64,000 bases of DNA from Pseudomonas nitroreducens (GCF_024170165.1 NZ_JALJXP010000003.1:372001-436000); one strand, 5' to 3'. Shown: positions 37,945 to 46,752, numbered from the stretch's first letter. Numbers and translations: made by a program. The notes: generated by a model not told the origin, from the sequence alone.

Positions 37945-39161
37945 GGGCGCTCCTCCTGCAGCTCGGCGACGACTTCGCGGTAGAGCCCGGTCAGGCGCTC
38001 GCGCAATGGCGCCTCCAGGTCCTCGGCGTCCAGGCGCTGGCGGAACACGTCTTCGGGGCTGAGTTCGTCAAGGGTTTCCCTGGCTTCGCTGAACAGCGCC
38101 GCCTGTGCGGTGCCGCGCTCGCGGCGGGTGCGCAGGACGATCACCGGCAGCTCCTCGCAGAGCTTCTCCACACGCAGCTGGATATCGGTCAGGTAGTCGT
38201 CGGTATGCACCATCACTTCCAGCCAGACTGGCTGCTCCGCGCTGCCCTCGCGGGCGACGCGGGCCAGTTCGGCGGGCAGCTCGGCGAGGCTGCCGGACAC
38301 CGACTTCAGCGGCTGCAAGCGCGGCACCGGCAGCGCGGTGACGCTTTGCAGGCCGCGGTCATCCAGGTCCACCAGCAGCACTTCCTTGCCCTGATTCGCC
38401 TCATCGAAGCTCAGCGCAATGGGCGAGCCGCAGTAGCGGATGTGCTCCAGGCCGCCGACCTTCTGCGGCCGGTGGATATGGCCGAGGGCGATATAGTCCG
38501 CTGCCGGGAAGGCGCTGGTGGGGAAGGCTTCGAGGGTGCCGACGTAGATTTCCCGCACCGACTCGCTGGCGCTGGCGCCGACGGTGGTGAGGTGGCCGGT
38601 GGCAATGATCGGCAGGTGCCGGCCAAGGGCCTCGCGCTGCGCCTCGGCGCGCTCGAACAGTGCGCGGTAATGCGCCTGGATCGCCTGCTGCAGCGCCAGC
38701 TGCTTGTCCTGAGCACTCTGCCCGGCCTGGCTGGTGAGCACGTCGCGAGGGCGGATGAAGGGAATCGCGCAGAGGATCGCACCGGGCTGGCCGTCACGTT
38801 GCGGCAGCACCAGCAACTGGCGATCGAGGTCGGTGCCGACGGCGGCGATCACCTGCGTATCAAGGCAGGCCAGCAGGTCGCGGGATTCCTCCAGCATCGC
38901 CACAGAATCATGGTTGCCGCCCAGCACCACCAGGCGCGCGCCTGTATTGCGCAGCTCGACGATGAAGCGGTTGTACTGCTCGCGGGCATAGCTGGGCGGC
39001 GCACCGGTATCGAACACGTCGCCGGCGATAATCACCGTGTCCACGGCCTGCTCGCGCACCTGCTCGACCAGCCAGGCGCAGAACGCCTGGTGCTCGGCCT
39101 CGCGGCTCTTGCCCATGAAATGCTGGCCCAGGTGCCAGTCGGAGGTGTGGAGAATGCGCAT
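37941..39161 (-). CDS. sbcD: SbcD, nuclease subunit of SbcCD
   Basis: Mre11-like metallophosphoesterase partner of SbcC. The 406-aa protein shows all phosphoesterase motifs: MRILHTSDWHLGQHF (D7, H9), IIAGDVFDTGAP, VVLGGNHDS, a later GH segment (IIATGHLTT) and ALGHIHRPQKV. The C-terminal half holds the capping domain and the SbcC-binding region. It is the first gene of an sbcD-sbcC-acetyltransferase operon, with a REP element upstream at 39231. Confidence 0.97.
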   Translation of the reverse strand: MRILHTSDWHLGQHFMGKSREAEHQAFCAWLVEQVREQAVDTVIIAGDVFDTGAPPSYAREQYNRFIVELRNTGARLVVLGGNHDSVAMLEESRDLLACLDTQVIAAVGTDLDRQLLVLPQRDGQPGAILCAIPFIRPRDVLTSQAGQSAQDKQLALQQAIQAHYRALFERAEAQREALGRHLPIIATGHLTTVGASASESVREIYVGTLEAFPTSAFPAADYIALGHIHRPQKVGGLEHIRYCGSPIALSFDEANQGKEVLLVDLDDRGLQSVTALPVPRLQPLKSVSGSLAELPAELARVAREGSAEQPVWLEVMVHTDDYLTDIQLRVEKLCEELPVIVLRTRRERGTAQAALFSEARETLDELSPEDVFRQRLDAEDLEAPLRERLTGLYREVVAELQEERP

Positions 39162-39230
39162 GCCGTGAAGTCCGCAGCCGTGTTTCGAGGCTTGCGATGA
39201 TAGCGGTTTGCGCCAGGCCGATGGCGGATT

Positions 39231-39275
39231 CGCCGGCCTTGCCGGCGGATCGCGGGCATGGCCCGCCCCTGCAGG
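39231..39275 (+). repeat. REP element upstream of sbcD (copy 2)
   Basis: CGCCGGCCTTGCCGGCGGAT.. (39231-39258) is identical over 28 bp to 18252-18279, followed by GCGGGCATGGCCCGC. It lies in the 237-bp divergent gap between sbcD and the TAXI-like gene; the rest of that gap shows no clear gene. Confidence 0.85.
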
Positions 39276-39398
39276 GAAACTCCTGCGCCACGGTGCCGCT
39301 GTGCAAGCGGTTTAGAAACACCTGATTCGTCACCCGTCATTCACCAGCGTCCAGGCTGGCTATCTTTTCAGGACAGCACGTCGTCACAAGGACTCCCC

Positions 39399-40760
39399 AT
39401 GCAACGCCTTCTGAACATGCTCAAGGACCTCGCCATCCTGGTCCGCGCCAACCTCTGGCTGGTGCCGGTGCTGGCCGCACTGGTCGCCGCGGTCTTCTAC
39501 TTCGTCGCGCCGCCGCCACCGATGAGCGCCACCCTGGCCACCGGCGCGCCGGGTGGCGGCTACGCGGTGTTCGGCCAGCGGCTGAAGGAGGAACTCGCCA
39601 AGCAGGGCTTCGACCTGCAGCTGGTACGCACCGCAGGTTCCCGCGACAACCTCGGCAAGCTGCTGGACGGCAAGAGCGGCGTGGATCTGGCACTGGTGCA
39701 GAGCGGCCAGGAGCAGCAGCTCGAGCCCAAGCAGCGCGCGCACCTGCAAACCCTGGGTGCGATGTTCCAGGAGCCGCTGTGGCTGTTCCAGCGCCGCGAA
39801 GCGAAGATCGACCGCCTGGCCGACCTGCTCGCCCTGCGCGTGGCCATCGGCGGCGCCGGCAGCGGCACCGAGGCGGTGACCGAGGCCATCCTCAAGGCCA
39901 ACGAAATCCCCACCGATCCCCTGCCCGCCGGCTGGCAGGCCCACGGCGGCAACGCAGTGGCCAACCAGTTGCTGGCCGGCGAGCTGGACGCCGCCTTCTT
40001 CGTCGGCCCGGCGGAGAACCCGCTGATCCAGCGCCTGGCCGCCAGCCCCGAGCTCAAGCTCGCCGGCTTTCGCCGCGCCCACGCCTACGAGGCGCGGATT
40101 CCCTTCCTCAAGCGCGTGGAGGTCAGCGAAGGCCTGCTGAACCTGGCGCAGAACGTGCCGGACCAGGACCTTGCAACCCTCTCGCCGGTCGCCACCCTGG
40201 TGGTCAACGGCGACTTCCACCCGGCGCTCACCCCGCTGATCCTCGAAGCGGCGCGCGCGGTGATGAAGAGCGGCACCCTGCTCGACCCGGCCGGCGCCTT
40301 CCCCAGCGCCGAGCCGCGCACCCTGGTCCTGCAGGAAGACGCCGAGCGCTACTACAAGAGCGGCCCGCCACTGCTGCAACGCTTCCTGCCGTTCCGCATC
40401 GCCTCGCTGGCGGACCGCTACATCATCCTGCTGATCCCCTTCATCGCCATCCTCATCCCACTGCTCAAGTCCATCGGCCCGCTGTACCGCTGGCGCATCC
40501 GCGCGCGCATCTACCGCTGGTACCGCTACCTGCGCGAGATCGACCGGCGCCTGGACGAGCGCACCGGCAGCGCCGAACTGAGCACCGAGATCGAACGCCT
40601 CGAGCAGCTTGAGGCCGAGCTGGCCAAGGTCGAGGTGCCGCTGTCGTACTACAACGAGCTGTACGAGCTGCACCTGCACCTGAACTACGTGATCCGCCGC
40701 CTGCGCCAGCTGCGCCGCAATCGCCGCGAGCGTGACGAAGGCTTGCTGCCAGCGGAGTGA
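39399..40760 (+). CDS. Membrane-anchored TAXI-family solute-binding-like protein
   Basis: A 453-aa protein. An N-terminal membrane segment (about 14-36) precedes a TAXI-type solute-binding domain (about 40-340) with the family motif LATGAPGGGYAVFGQRL and LVRTAGSRDNL. A second membrane segment (about 350-372, DRYIILLIPFIAILIPLL) follows, then a charged, helical cytoplasmic tail (RLDERTGSAELSTEIERLEQLEAEL). Usual TAXI proteins are secreted subunits of TRAP transporters without a C-terminal anchor. No TRAP permease gene is adjacent. The ATG at 39399 follows AAGGACTC. The function is probably sensing or tethering rather than classic uptake (inference). Confidence 0.83.
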   Translation: MQRLLNMLKDLAILVRANLWLVPVLAALVAAVFYFVAPPPPMSATLATGAPGGGYAVFGQRLKEELAKQGFDLQLVRTAGSRDNLGKLLDGKSGVDLALVQSGQEQQLEPKQRAHLQTLGAMFQEPLWLFQRREAKIDRLADLLALRVAIGGAGSGTEAVTEAILKANEIPTDPLPAGWQAHGGNAVANQLLAGELDAAFFVGPAENPLIQRLAASPELKLAGFRRAHAYEARIPFLKRVEVSEGLLNLAQNVPDQDLATLSPVATLVVNGDFHPALTPLILEAARAVMKSGTLLDPAGAFPSAEPRTLVLQEDAERYYKSGPPLLQRFLPFRIASLADRYIILLIPFIAILIPLLKSIGPLYRWRIRARIYRWYRYLREIDRRLDERTGSAELSTEIERLEQLEAELAKVEVPLSYYNELYELHLHLNYVIRRLRQLRRNRRERDEGLLPAE

Positions 40761-40810
40761 GCCGACGGCGATTTCGGAATCCACTGCAGCCGACGGACGC
40801 ATGCAGCACC

Positions 40811-40849
40811 TGTAGTAGGTTGTAGTATCTTGTAGTGCAAGCCACTACA
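40811..40849. promoter_or_regulatory. Phased operator upstream of the ParD/ParE-type pair
   Basis: TGTAGTA (40811), TGTAGTA (40821) and TGTAGTG (40831) recur at exactly 10-bp steps, and the third is half of a perfect palindrome TGTAGTG-CAAGC-CACTACA (40831-40849). The array ends 30 nt before the antitoxin start. Spacing of one helical turn puts all sites on one DNA face, as expected for cooperative binding by a ribbon-helix-helix antitoxin and autoregulation. Confidence 0.65.
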
Positions 40850-40878
40850 CCCTCAAGCCCCTACACATGAGGTGCTCC

Positions 40879-41118
40879 ATGCCCGTCATGTCCCTGCGCC
40901 TGTCGGACGATCAGTCCGAAACCCTTGCCAAGCTGGCCGAGGCCACCGGTCGCAGCAAGAACTTCCTCGCCGCCCAGGCGCTGGAGGAATACCTGAATCG
41001 CGAATCCTGGCAGATCGGCGAAATCCAGCAGGCGATAGCCGAGGCGGATGCCGGTGACTTCGCCAGCGACGCCGAGGTGAAGGCCATCCTCAACAAGTGG
41101 GCACGCGATGCGGATTGA
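40879..41118 (+). CDS. ParD/RelB-type antitoxin (ribbon-helix-helix)
   Basis: A 79-aa antitoxin. The N-terminus MSLRLSDDQSETLAKLAEATGRSKNFLAAQALEEYL has the ribbon-helix-helix pattern (beta strand, then two amphipathic helices), followed by an acidic flexible C-terminus (IQQAIAEADAGDF) that would bind and block the toxin. The ATG at 40879 is preferred over 40867 because GAGG lies 6 nt upstream. The 3' end overlaps the toxin gene by 11 nt. Confidence 0.88.
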   Translation: MPVMSLRLSDDQSETLAKLAEATGRSKNFLAAQALEEYLNRESWQIGEIQQAIAEADAGDFASDAEVKAILNKWARDAD

Positions 41119-41392
41119 GTGGCTGCGCAATGCCCTGCGCAACCTCGACACCGAAGCCAGCCATATCGCCCAGGACAATCCCGCAGCGGCGCGGGCCTTC
41201 GTCAGTGCCGTGCTGGCCGACGTCGAACTGCTCGCCGCCAATCCTGCCGCAGGCCGGGAAGGCCGCGTGCCTGGTACGCGCGAATGGGCGATGAGCAGCC
41301 ATCCCTACCTGATCCCCTACCGTATTCGCGGAGGCCGCTTGCAGGTGCTGCGCATCTTCCATACCCGCCGCCTGCCACCGGTCCGCTGGTAA
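41108..41392 (+). CDS. ParE/RelE-type toxin
   Basis: A 94-aa protein of the RelE/ParE superfamily. The pattern is typical: N-terminal helices (MRIEWLRNALRNLDTEASHIAQDNPAAA), then LLAANPAAGREGRVPGTREWAM, and beta strands YLIPYRIRGGRLQVLRIFHTRR. The conserved Arg residues of the ParE core and the C-terminal HTRR are present. ParE types poison gyrase while RelE types cut mRNA; the sequence suggests the ParE side but this is not decided. Overlaps the antitoxin gene by 11 nt. Confidence 0.88.
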   Translation: MRIEWLRNALRNLDTEASHIAQDNPAAARAFVSAVLADVELLAANPAAGREGRVPGTREWAMSSHPYLIPYRIRGGRLQVLRIFHTRRLPPVRW

Positions 41393-41504
41393 GCGTCGCG
41401 CATCCCGGCGCCGGGTCGGGTAAACTCTGGCGTTTTCCAATCCGCCCGCCCCGCCGCCGCTTCGATGCGCGCGGCGCCGCCGGCACTGAACATCCGGGTC
41501 CGCC

Positions 41505-42512
41505 ATGCCGATTCGTCACGCCATCGTCCACCTGATCGACAAGAAGCCCGACGGCAACCCCGCGACGCTGCACGCGCGCGACGCCGAGCTGGGCGACTCC
41601 CAGGCCATCGAGAACCTGATGGCCGACCTCAACGAGAGCTACAACGCCAAGCCGAACAAGGCCTGGGGCCTGTTCCAGAGCGAGTCCGGCGCGTACCCGT
41701 TCAGCGGCTGGCTGAGCGAGTACCTGGACAACGGCAAGGACTTCGTCGCCTTCTCCAAGCAGGCGGTGGAGCACCTGAAGACGCTGATGGAAGAGTCCAA
41801 CCTCTCCACCGGCGGCCACGTGCTGTTCTGCCATTACCAGCAGGGCATGACCGACTACCTGTCCATCGCCCTGCTGCACCACAGTGAAGGCGTGGCGGTG
41901 ACCGACGCACTGGAAGTGACCCCGTCGCGCCACCTGGACCTGGGCCAGCTGCACATGGCCGCGCGGATCAACATCTCCGAGTGGCAGAACAACAAGACGT
42001 CCAAGCAGTACATCTCGTTCATCAAGGGCAAGGGCGGCAAGAAGGTCTCGGATTACTTCCGCGACTTCATCGGTTGCACCGAAGGCGTCGACGGCCCGAG
42101 CGAGACCCGCACGCTGCTCAAGGCCTTCAGCGACTTCGTGGAGAGCGAGGACCTGCCTGAAGAACAGGCCCGCGAGAAGACCGACGTGCTGGTGGACTAC
42201 GCCACCAGCCAGGCCAAGATCGGCGAGCCGATGGCCCTGGATGCGCTCTCCGAGCTGATGGACGACCAGGCGCCGCGCGCCTTCTACGACTACATCCGCA
42301 ACAAGGACTACGGCCTGTCGCCGGAGATCCCGGCGGACAAGCGCACCCTCAACCAGTTCCGCCGCTTCACCGGCCGCGCCGAGGGGCTGTCGATCAGCTT
42401 CGAGGCGCACCTGCTGGGCAGCAAGGTGGAGTACGACGAGGCCCGCGACATGCTGATCATCCGCGGCCTGCCGACCCAGCTGCAGGACCAGCTCAAGCGC
42501 CGCAAGGACTGA
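41505..42512 (+). CDS. yejK: YejK, nucleoid-associated protein
   Basis: A 335-aa nucleoid-associated protein of the YejK/NdpA family, found with condensed DNA. The N-terminus [17 protein letters not shown] is conserved, as are [44 protein letters not shown] and [25 protein letters not shown]. It is a single gene with its own terminator. I remember the homologue PA3849 in the same region of PAO1, supporting the synteny. Confidence 0.96.
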   Translation: MPIRHAIVHLIDKKPDGNPATLHARDAELGDSQAIENLMADLNESYNAKPNKAWGLFQSESGAYPFSGWLSEYLDNGKDFVAFSKQAVEHLKTLMEESNLSTGGHVLFCHYQQGMTDYLSIALLHHSEGVAVTDALEVTPSRHLDLGQLHMAARINISEWQNNKTSKQYISFIKGKGGKKVSDYFRDFIGCTEGVDGPSETRTLLKAFSDFVESEDLPEEQAREKTDVLVDYATSQAKIGEPMALDALSELMDDQAPRAFYDYIRNKDYGLSPEIPADKRTLNQFRRFTGRAEGLSISFEAHLLGSKVEYDEARDMLIIRGLPTQLQDQLKRRKD

Positions 42513-42531
42513 GGTCGGTGCGCTGACGAAT

Positions 42532-42556
42532 AAGCCCATCTCGCGATGGGCTTTTT
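42532..42556 (+). terminator. Rho-independent terminator of yejK
   Basis: AAGCCCATC, loop TCGC, GATGGGCTT followed by a T-run, 20 nt after the yejK stop. Confidence 0.9.
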
Positions 42557-42582
42557 TGTGCCTGTAGATTTTCCGCCGGGCT

Positions 42583-42673
42583 GTTCGCGAGCAAGCTCGC
42601 TCCTACAGGTAGCCGGGCAGTACCGCATGCTCTTCGTAGGAGCGAGGGGGACGCCTAGTTCTTGCTCGCGAAC
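42583..42673. repeat. Inverted pair of REP elements
   Basis: GTTCGCGAGCAAG+CTCGCTCCTAC (42583-42606) faces an inverted copy at 42636-42673. The inverted copy carries the extra 14-bp module GGGGACGCCTAGTT (42647-42660) between its two halves. The pair lies between the convergent yejK and hypothetical genes, the usual place for a REP doublet (BIME). Confidence 0.85.
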
Positions 42674-42689
42674 CCGCATGACGCAGGAC

Positions 42690-43598
42690 TCAACAGGCCC
42701 AGTCGATCTTCATGTCGCGGAAGTCCAGCTGGGCGTTGCCGCTGCCGAAGTTGTAGCCACCCAGATACTCCTCGAAGCCGATGTAGCAGGCACCGACGTC
42801 CGGCATGCCCTGCACCGGACGCATGGTGCCGCCGATGTGGTTGGGCTGGTGGCCTTGGCTCCAGGCGTGCTCGCGGTAGTTGTCGCGATGGATGTCGTTG
42901 TTCTCCCAGTAGTAGAACTGCTGGTAGTCGGTCTCGCCATATTCATCGGGCTTGATCCCGGCGTTCGGGTCGCTGGCTCGCGGCGCCCAGCGCAGCAGGT
43001 AGCGCACATCCAGCCCCGGCCGGGGAATGCCGCCGAACAGCCGGTGGAGGAAGTCGCCTTCGCGCACGTGCTCGGTGAAGCTGCTGGCAGAACCGTCCTT
43101 GAGCCAGAGTGGCGGCTCGGTCTCTGCCAACAGGGCATTGCCCGTCGGCAGTTGCGGCGGCTGGCACGCGGCGCCGTTGAATTCGGCTTCGGTCAGCAGG
43201 ATCAACGCGTAGGCGCCGCCGAGGATGTCTTCCATCCGATGCAGGCGCGGGTGGCTGGCGCGGCCGGCCTGCCAGAACGGCAGCAACTGCTCGTCAACCG
43301 GTGGCTGCTCGCCCGGCGCGACGACCTGCTCGGCAATGCCGTCCACCGAGTTCGGGCCACCGTCGTTCTGGTCCGGCGACAACGAAAAGAAGCTCAGCGC
43401 GACGATCTCCGGCCCATGCACGCGATAGTCCTCGGGCAGGCGCAGGGTGAAGCCGTGCATCAGCGGGTAGCCGGTGTCCGGGTCGAGCGGCCATTGCGCG
43501 GGCGTGATGCCTGGCGGCAGGCCGAAGCACCAGCCCTGGAGTTCCTCCCCGGCGGCCGGCGTGGAATATTTCAGCAGTTCGATATCGTAGGCGTGCAT
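42690..43598 (-). CDS. Hypothetical protein, 302 aa
   Basis: An acidic soluble protein that I do not recognise. It has no signal peptide or membrane segment. It is rich in aromatic residues, with blocks such as HAYDIELLKYSTPAAGEEL at the start, WCFGLPPGITPAQWPLDP, DYQQFYYWENNDIH and GGYNFGSGNAQLDF near the end. The repeated short Gly/Pro-flanked aromatic segments suggest a beta-rich fold. The ATG at 43598 is chosen because AAAGGA precedes it. It is a single gene bounded by the REP doublet. No catalytic motif was found and function is unknown. Confidence 0.75.
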   Translation of the reverse strand: MHAYDIELLKYSTPAAGEELQGWCFGLPPGITPAQWPLDPDTGYPLMHGFTLRLPEDYRVHGPEIVALSFFSLSPDQNDGGPNSVDGIAEQVVAPGEQPPVDEQLLPFWQAGRASHPRLHRMEDILGGAYALILLTEAEFNGAACQPPQLPTGNALLAETEPPLWLKDGSASSFTEHVREGDFLHRLFGGIPRPGLDVRYLLRWAPRASDPNAGIKPDEYGETDYQQFYYWENNDIHRDNYREHAWSQGHQPNHIGGTMRPVQGMPDVGACYIGFEEYLGGYNFGSGNAQLDFRDMKIDWAC

Positions 43599-43769
43599 GC
43601 GCGGCGTCCTTTCTCGTGCAATGAGTGTCGTGCAAGGAGGGTTGGACAATAGACGCCCGCGCCAGACGCCTCAAGCGAGCATCGCACAGTCTTCCAACAA
43701 AGCGCCCCGCAGCCCGCCCGGTGCGGCTGCTAGAGTCAAAGCAGGCGCCTCTCGCTCGCGCTGGTCGCC

Positions 43770-44696
43770 ATGTCCGCCCTGCCTGCTTTCACTGTCGCTG
43801 CTTCCCCGCTCTCCGGGCATCCCCGGGCGCACTGCTCATACTGCGCGTTGCTATTGCTGCTCTGCACCCGTCTCCTTTTCGCCGATCCGGCGCCCCAGCC
43901 TCTGACGCCCAACGTCGCGCGTTTCGTGCTGGCCAACGCGGAATTCAGCGTGATGCACGAGATGGGGCATGTGCTGATCGCCGAGTACGACCTGCCGGTA
44001 CTCGGACGTGAGGAGGATGCGGCGGACCAGCTCGGCTTCATCCTGCTGTTCCACCTCTACGCCCGGTTGCCACGCGACGAGGTGGACGCGCGCCTGCTGG
44101 ACATCGCCGACTACTGGCGGCTGGAATGGCAGACGCCCAAGCCGCCGCCGGACCAGGTGCTGGCCTGGGACAGTCATCCACTGGACGAGCAGCGCTACTA
44201 CAACATCGCCTGCCTGCTCTATGGCAGCGACATGGCTCGGCTGGACTGGCTGCCGCCGCTCACCGGCCTGCCCTATGAGCGGGCGGTCTACTGCGACCAG
44301 GAATTCCGCCAGGCGAGCAAGGCGTTCGAATGGATCAGGCACACCCGGCGCACGTCGTCGATCCAGCACCACGCGGCCTGGCACCTCACCTGGGACACGC
44401 CTTCGACGAACCCGGCGCAAGCCGTGCCGCTGATCGCCCTGCTACGCGACGGCGATCACCTGCAGCTGATGGTCAACGAGGTCTTCCGCCTGTTCCACCC
44501 ACCGCGCCCGCTGAACCTGCGACTGGTCAGCTGCGGCGCACCGGACGCCTGGTACAACAGCAACAGCGGGGAAATGGCGCTCTGCTACGAGCGCCTGCAA
44601 CACTTCCGCGAGATGGCCGAGAACCTGCCGCGCCTGCGTACCCCAGTGACGCGACAGTGCCCCGGCCCGGCCGGACTCAGGCCGGGCGGATGCTGA
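43770..44696 (+). CDS. DUF4344-type putative metallopeptidase, exported
   Basis: A 308-aa protein of the DUF4344 putative metallopeptidase group. A hydrophobic segment (about 23-38, YCALLLLLCTRLLFA) could be an unusual signal peptide. The zinc-binding motif is HEMGH (63-67), with EEDAADQLGFILL soon after it supplying a candidate third ligand. Several Cys are present. Substrate and pathway are unknown. The start is uncertain within the first 20 residues. The last 20 bp overlap the convergent GST-like gene. Confidence 0.8.
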   Translation: MSALPAFTVAASPLSGHPRAHCSYCALLLLLCTRLLFADPAPQPLTPNVARFVLANAEFSVMHEMGHVLIAEYDLPVLGREEDAADQLGFILLFHLYARLPRDEVDARLLDIADYWRLEWQTPKPPPDQVLAWDSHPLDEQRYYNIACLLYGSDMARLDWLPPLTGLPYERAVYCDQEFRQASKAFEWIRHTRRTSSIQHHAAWHLTWDTPSTNPAQAVPLIALLRDGDHLQLMVNEVFRLFHPPRPLNLRLVSCGAPDAWYNSNSGEMALCYERLQHFREMAENLPRLRTPVTRQCPGPAGLRPGGC

Positions 44697-45612
44697 AGCC
44701 GATACGCGGGAAGTGCACGTGGACGGTGCCGGCGCGCGGGTCTTCGCGGCGCAGGATCAGGCTCTCCAGCCCGGCGTGGAGCAGCTCGCCTGCCACCGGG
44801 TCGCAGCCATAGTCGGTAGCGGCTATCGTCACGCGCTGACCGGCCTTGAAGCCGTTGGGATCGATGAATGCACCTCCCGGCAATGCCGCCGGTTGACTGT
44901 CACGAGCCACGGCAATGGCCTCTTCGGCACTCATCTCGCTGGCCGCTCCATGGCCGAAGCCCAGGACGCGGCCGAGCCAGGCGGCGACCGACGGGTAATC
45001 GTCCACCAGCGGCGCGGTGACCGGCGTGCCCTTGAGGAACCACAGGCAGTGGGCCAGGGCGAAATCGGCGATGGAGGGCTCGCCGAACAGGAAGTCGCCT
45101 TCCTCGCGGGCCAGTTGCTCCTCGACGCGGGCCATGAACACGGGCCACTGGTGCTTGGCCTGCTCGGCCGGCAGCTTGCTCGCGGTGCCGCCGCTGAACA
45201 ACTGGCTGCGGTCGGCAACGAAGGCCTGGAGGAACTGCGGCGGCAGCTTGCCGAAGCGCATGGCGATGGACTCGGGCTGGAACACCAGGCTGACGGCGTG
45301 CTGGAAGATCACCGAGTCGGCCCACAGGGCGAAGCTCGACGAGGTGAATTCGTGGCCCTCGGGGAACAGCGCCGGCACGGCCTTTTCCTGTTCCAGGCGG
45401 CGGGCGATCAGCGCGGTGTCGCAGTAGATGTCGGCGCCGACCTGCAGCACCGGAGTCTTGCGGTAGCCACCGGTGAGGGCCATGAGATCAGGCTTGGGCA
45501 TCAGTGGCGGGATGGTCACCGAGCGCCAGGACAGCTGCTTGAAGCCCAGCATCAGACGCGCCTTTTCGGCGAAGGGCGAAGTCGGGTAGTGGTGCAGGAT
45601 CAGCTCGGACAT
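44677..45612 (-). CDS. Glutathione S-transferase family protein with C-terminal extension
   Basis: A 311-aa GST-like protein. The N-terminal thioredoxin-fold domain begins MSELILHHYPTSPFAEKARLMLG, with a Ser-Pro-Phe in the place of the usual active Ser/Cys, and the GYRKTPVLQVGADIYCDTALIARRLE glutathione-binding block follows. The helical domain ends near residue 220. An additional about 90 residues (including FKAGQRVTIAATDYGCDPVAGELLH) are unlike normal GSTs, which are about 200-220 aa. The role may be detoxification or another binding function. Overlaps the DUF4344 gene tail-to-tail. Confidence 0.82.
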   Translation of the reverse strand: MSELILHHYPTSPFAEKARLMLGFKQLSWRSVTIPPLMPKPDLMALTGGYRKTPVLQVGADIYCDTALIARRLEQEKAVPALFPEGHEFTSSSFALWADSVIFQHAVSLVFQPESIAMRFGKLPPQFLQAFVADRSQLFSGGTASKLPAEQAKHQWPVFMARVEEQLAREEGDFLFGEPSIADFALAHCLWFLKGTPVTAPLVDDYPSVAAWLGRVLGFGHGAASEMSAEEAIAVARDSQPAALPGGAFIDPNGFKAGQRVTIAATDYGCDPVAGELLHAGLESLILRREDPRAGTVHVHFPRIGFSIRPA

Positions 45613-45675
45613 GGGGGGCTCCAGCGGCCGGAAGGGGGTCCGGCAGCTTAACCCGTACGTAGGATGAGTCCTACC

Positions 45676-45981
45676 TCATCCCTCGGATGGCACGACATCC
45701 ACGGCGCTGATGGTGAAGGGACTGGCCAGCACCAGCCGCTCCTTGGCCTTCTTGGTCAGCGCCTTGATCGCGCGCTCGCGGCGCAGGGCATCGCCCTTGC
45801 CGGGACAGGCTTCGACATAGACCAGCGCCCGGGCCGGGCTGGAATGGAAGAAACGCGCGCCCTTGCCGGTACGGTGGGTTTCGAAGCGGCGTTGCGCGTC
45901 GTCGCTGATACCGCAGTACAGCGCGCCGTTCTCGGCGCGCACCAGGTAGACGAACCAGGGTTTCGGCTCGGCGGCGGTCAC
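45676..45981 (-). CDS. GIY-YIG nuclease-superfamily protein
   Basis: A 101-aa single-domain GIY-YIG protein of the YhbQ/UPF0213 type. The core motif is spread over [27 protein letters not shown] (Y12, then Y22-C-G-I), with R32 and a later acidic residue in the [19 protein letters not shown] block. These proteins may be DNA endonucleases but many have no known function. The start is a GTG at 45981 that overlaps the upstream GST stop (GTGA), so the genes are translationally coupled. Confidence 0.87.
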   Translation of the reverse strand: MTAAEPKPWFVYLVRAENGALYCGISDDAQRRFETHRTGKGARFFHSSPARALVYVEACPGKGDALRRERAIKALTKKAKERLVLASPFTISAVDVVPSEG

Positions 45982-46679
45982 GACGCCCAGACCCGCGCCT
46001 GCATGCGGTCGCAATAAGCGACCAGGCGCTCGTAGCTGCGCGCCATGTCGTTGAGCGGGGTTTCCAGGGTGCTGAGGATCAGGTTGGCCAGCACGCCGTA
46101 GGTGGCGGCGTCGGCGCTGCACGGCTGTGCGCCGCCGAAGTACGGCAGGTCGCCGAGCATGCCGTCCAGGGCCTCGAGGTCGTCGCGGGCGAAGCTCAGC
46201 AGTTCCTCGCGGCTATGGCGCAACAGGCCACGGCCCTTGAGGTCGCCGCGGATCTTGCGCTGCAGCATCACTCCCACCACCGGTCGCAGCGGCGCGGGCA
46301 CACCACGGAACATGACGTCCTTCACCTGGCGGAAGCCCTGCTCGTCGAGCCAGCGGAAGTACACCAGCAGCGGCACCAGGTGCTCGTCGCACAGGCGGGT
46401 GATCGACACCGCCCAACCGCGGCCGCGGGCATCGAGGCCGGCATCGAGGTCGAATTCGTAGTACTGCTGCAGGGTACGCATGATGATCGCCGTGTCGGCG
46501 ATCGGTTTGCCGTCCAGCGTAATGAACGGCAGCTTGCCCTTGGGGCCCTTGCGCGGGTCCATCACGGGTGTGACCTGGTACTCCAGCCCGGCGAGGCGCA
46601 GGAAGGTCTCCAGCTTCAGGCAGAAGGGGCTGACGTTGGGTACGTTGAAGGCGGGCGGGAACTGGAAAAGTGTGATCAT
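45978..46679 (-). CDS. GST/metaxin-like family protein
   Basis: A 233-aa protein with a thioredoxin-fold N-terminus ([31 protein letters not shown]) followed by [26 protein letters not shown] and a helical C-terminal domain. The pattern resembles the metaxin/Fax-like branch of GSTs (a CxxS/C-like SPFC) more than classical detoxifying enzymes. It overlaps the small GIY-YIG gene by 4 nt, forming a two-gene unit. Substrate unknown. Confidence 0.82.
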   Translation of the reverse strand: MITLFQFPPAFNVPNVSPFCLKLETFLRLAGLEYQVTPVMDPRKGPKGKLPFITLDGKPIADTAIIMRTLQQYYEFDLDAGLDARGRGWAVSITRLCDEHLVPLLVYFRWLDEQGFRQVKDVMFRGVPAPLRPVVGVMLQRKIRGDLKGRGLLRHSREELLSFARDDLEALDGMLGDLPYFGGAQPCSADAATYGVLANLILSTLETPLNDMARSYERLVAYCDRMQARVWAS

Positions 46680-46752
46680 GGCGGCGTCCGGCTCTCAGTC
46701 GCCTGTCATTTAAGCCTATCCAGCCGCCGCGGGCGAGCCCGAAAGCCCGCTA

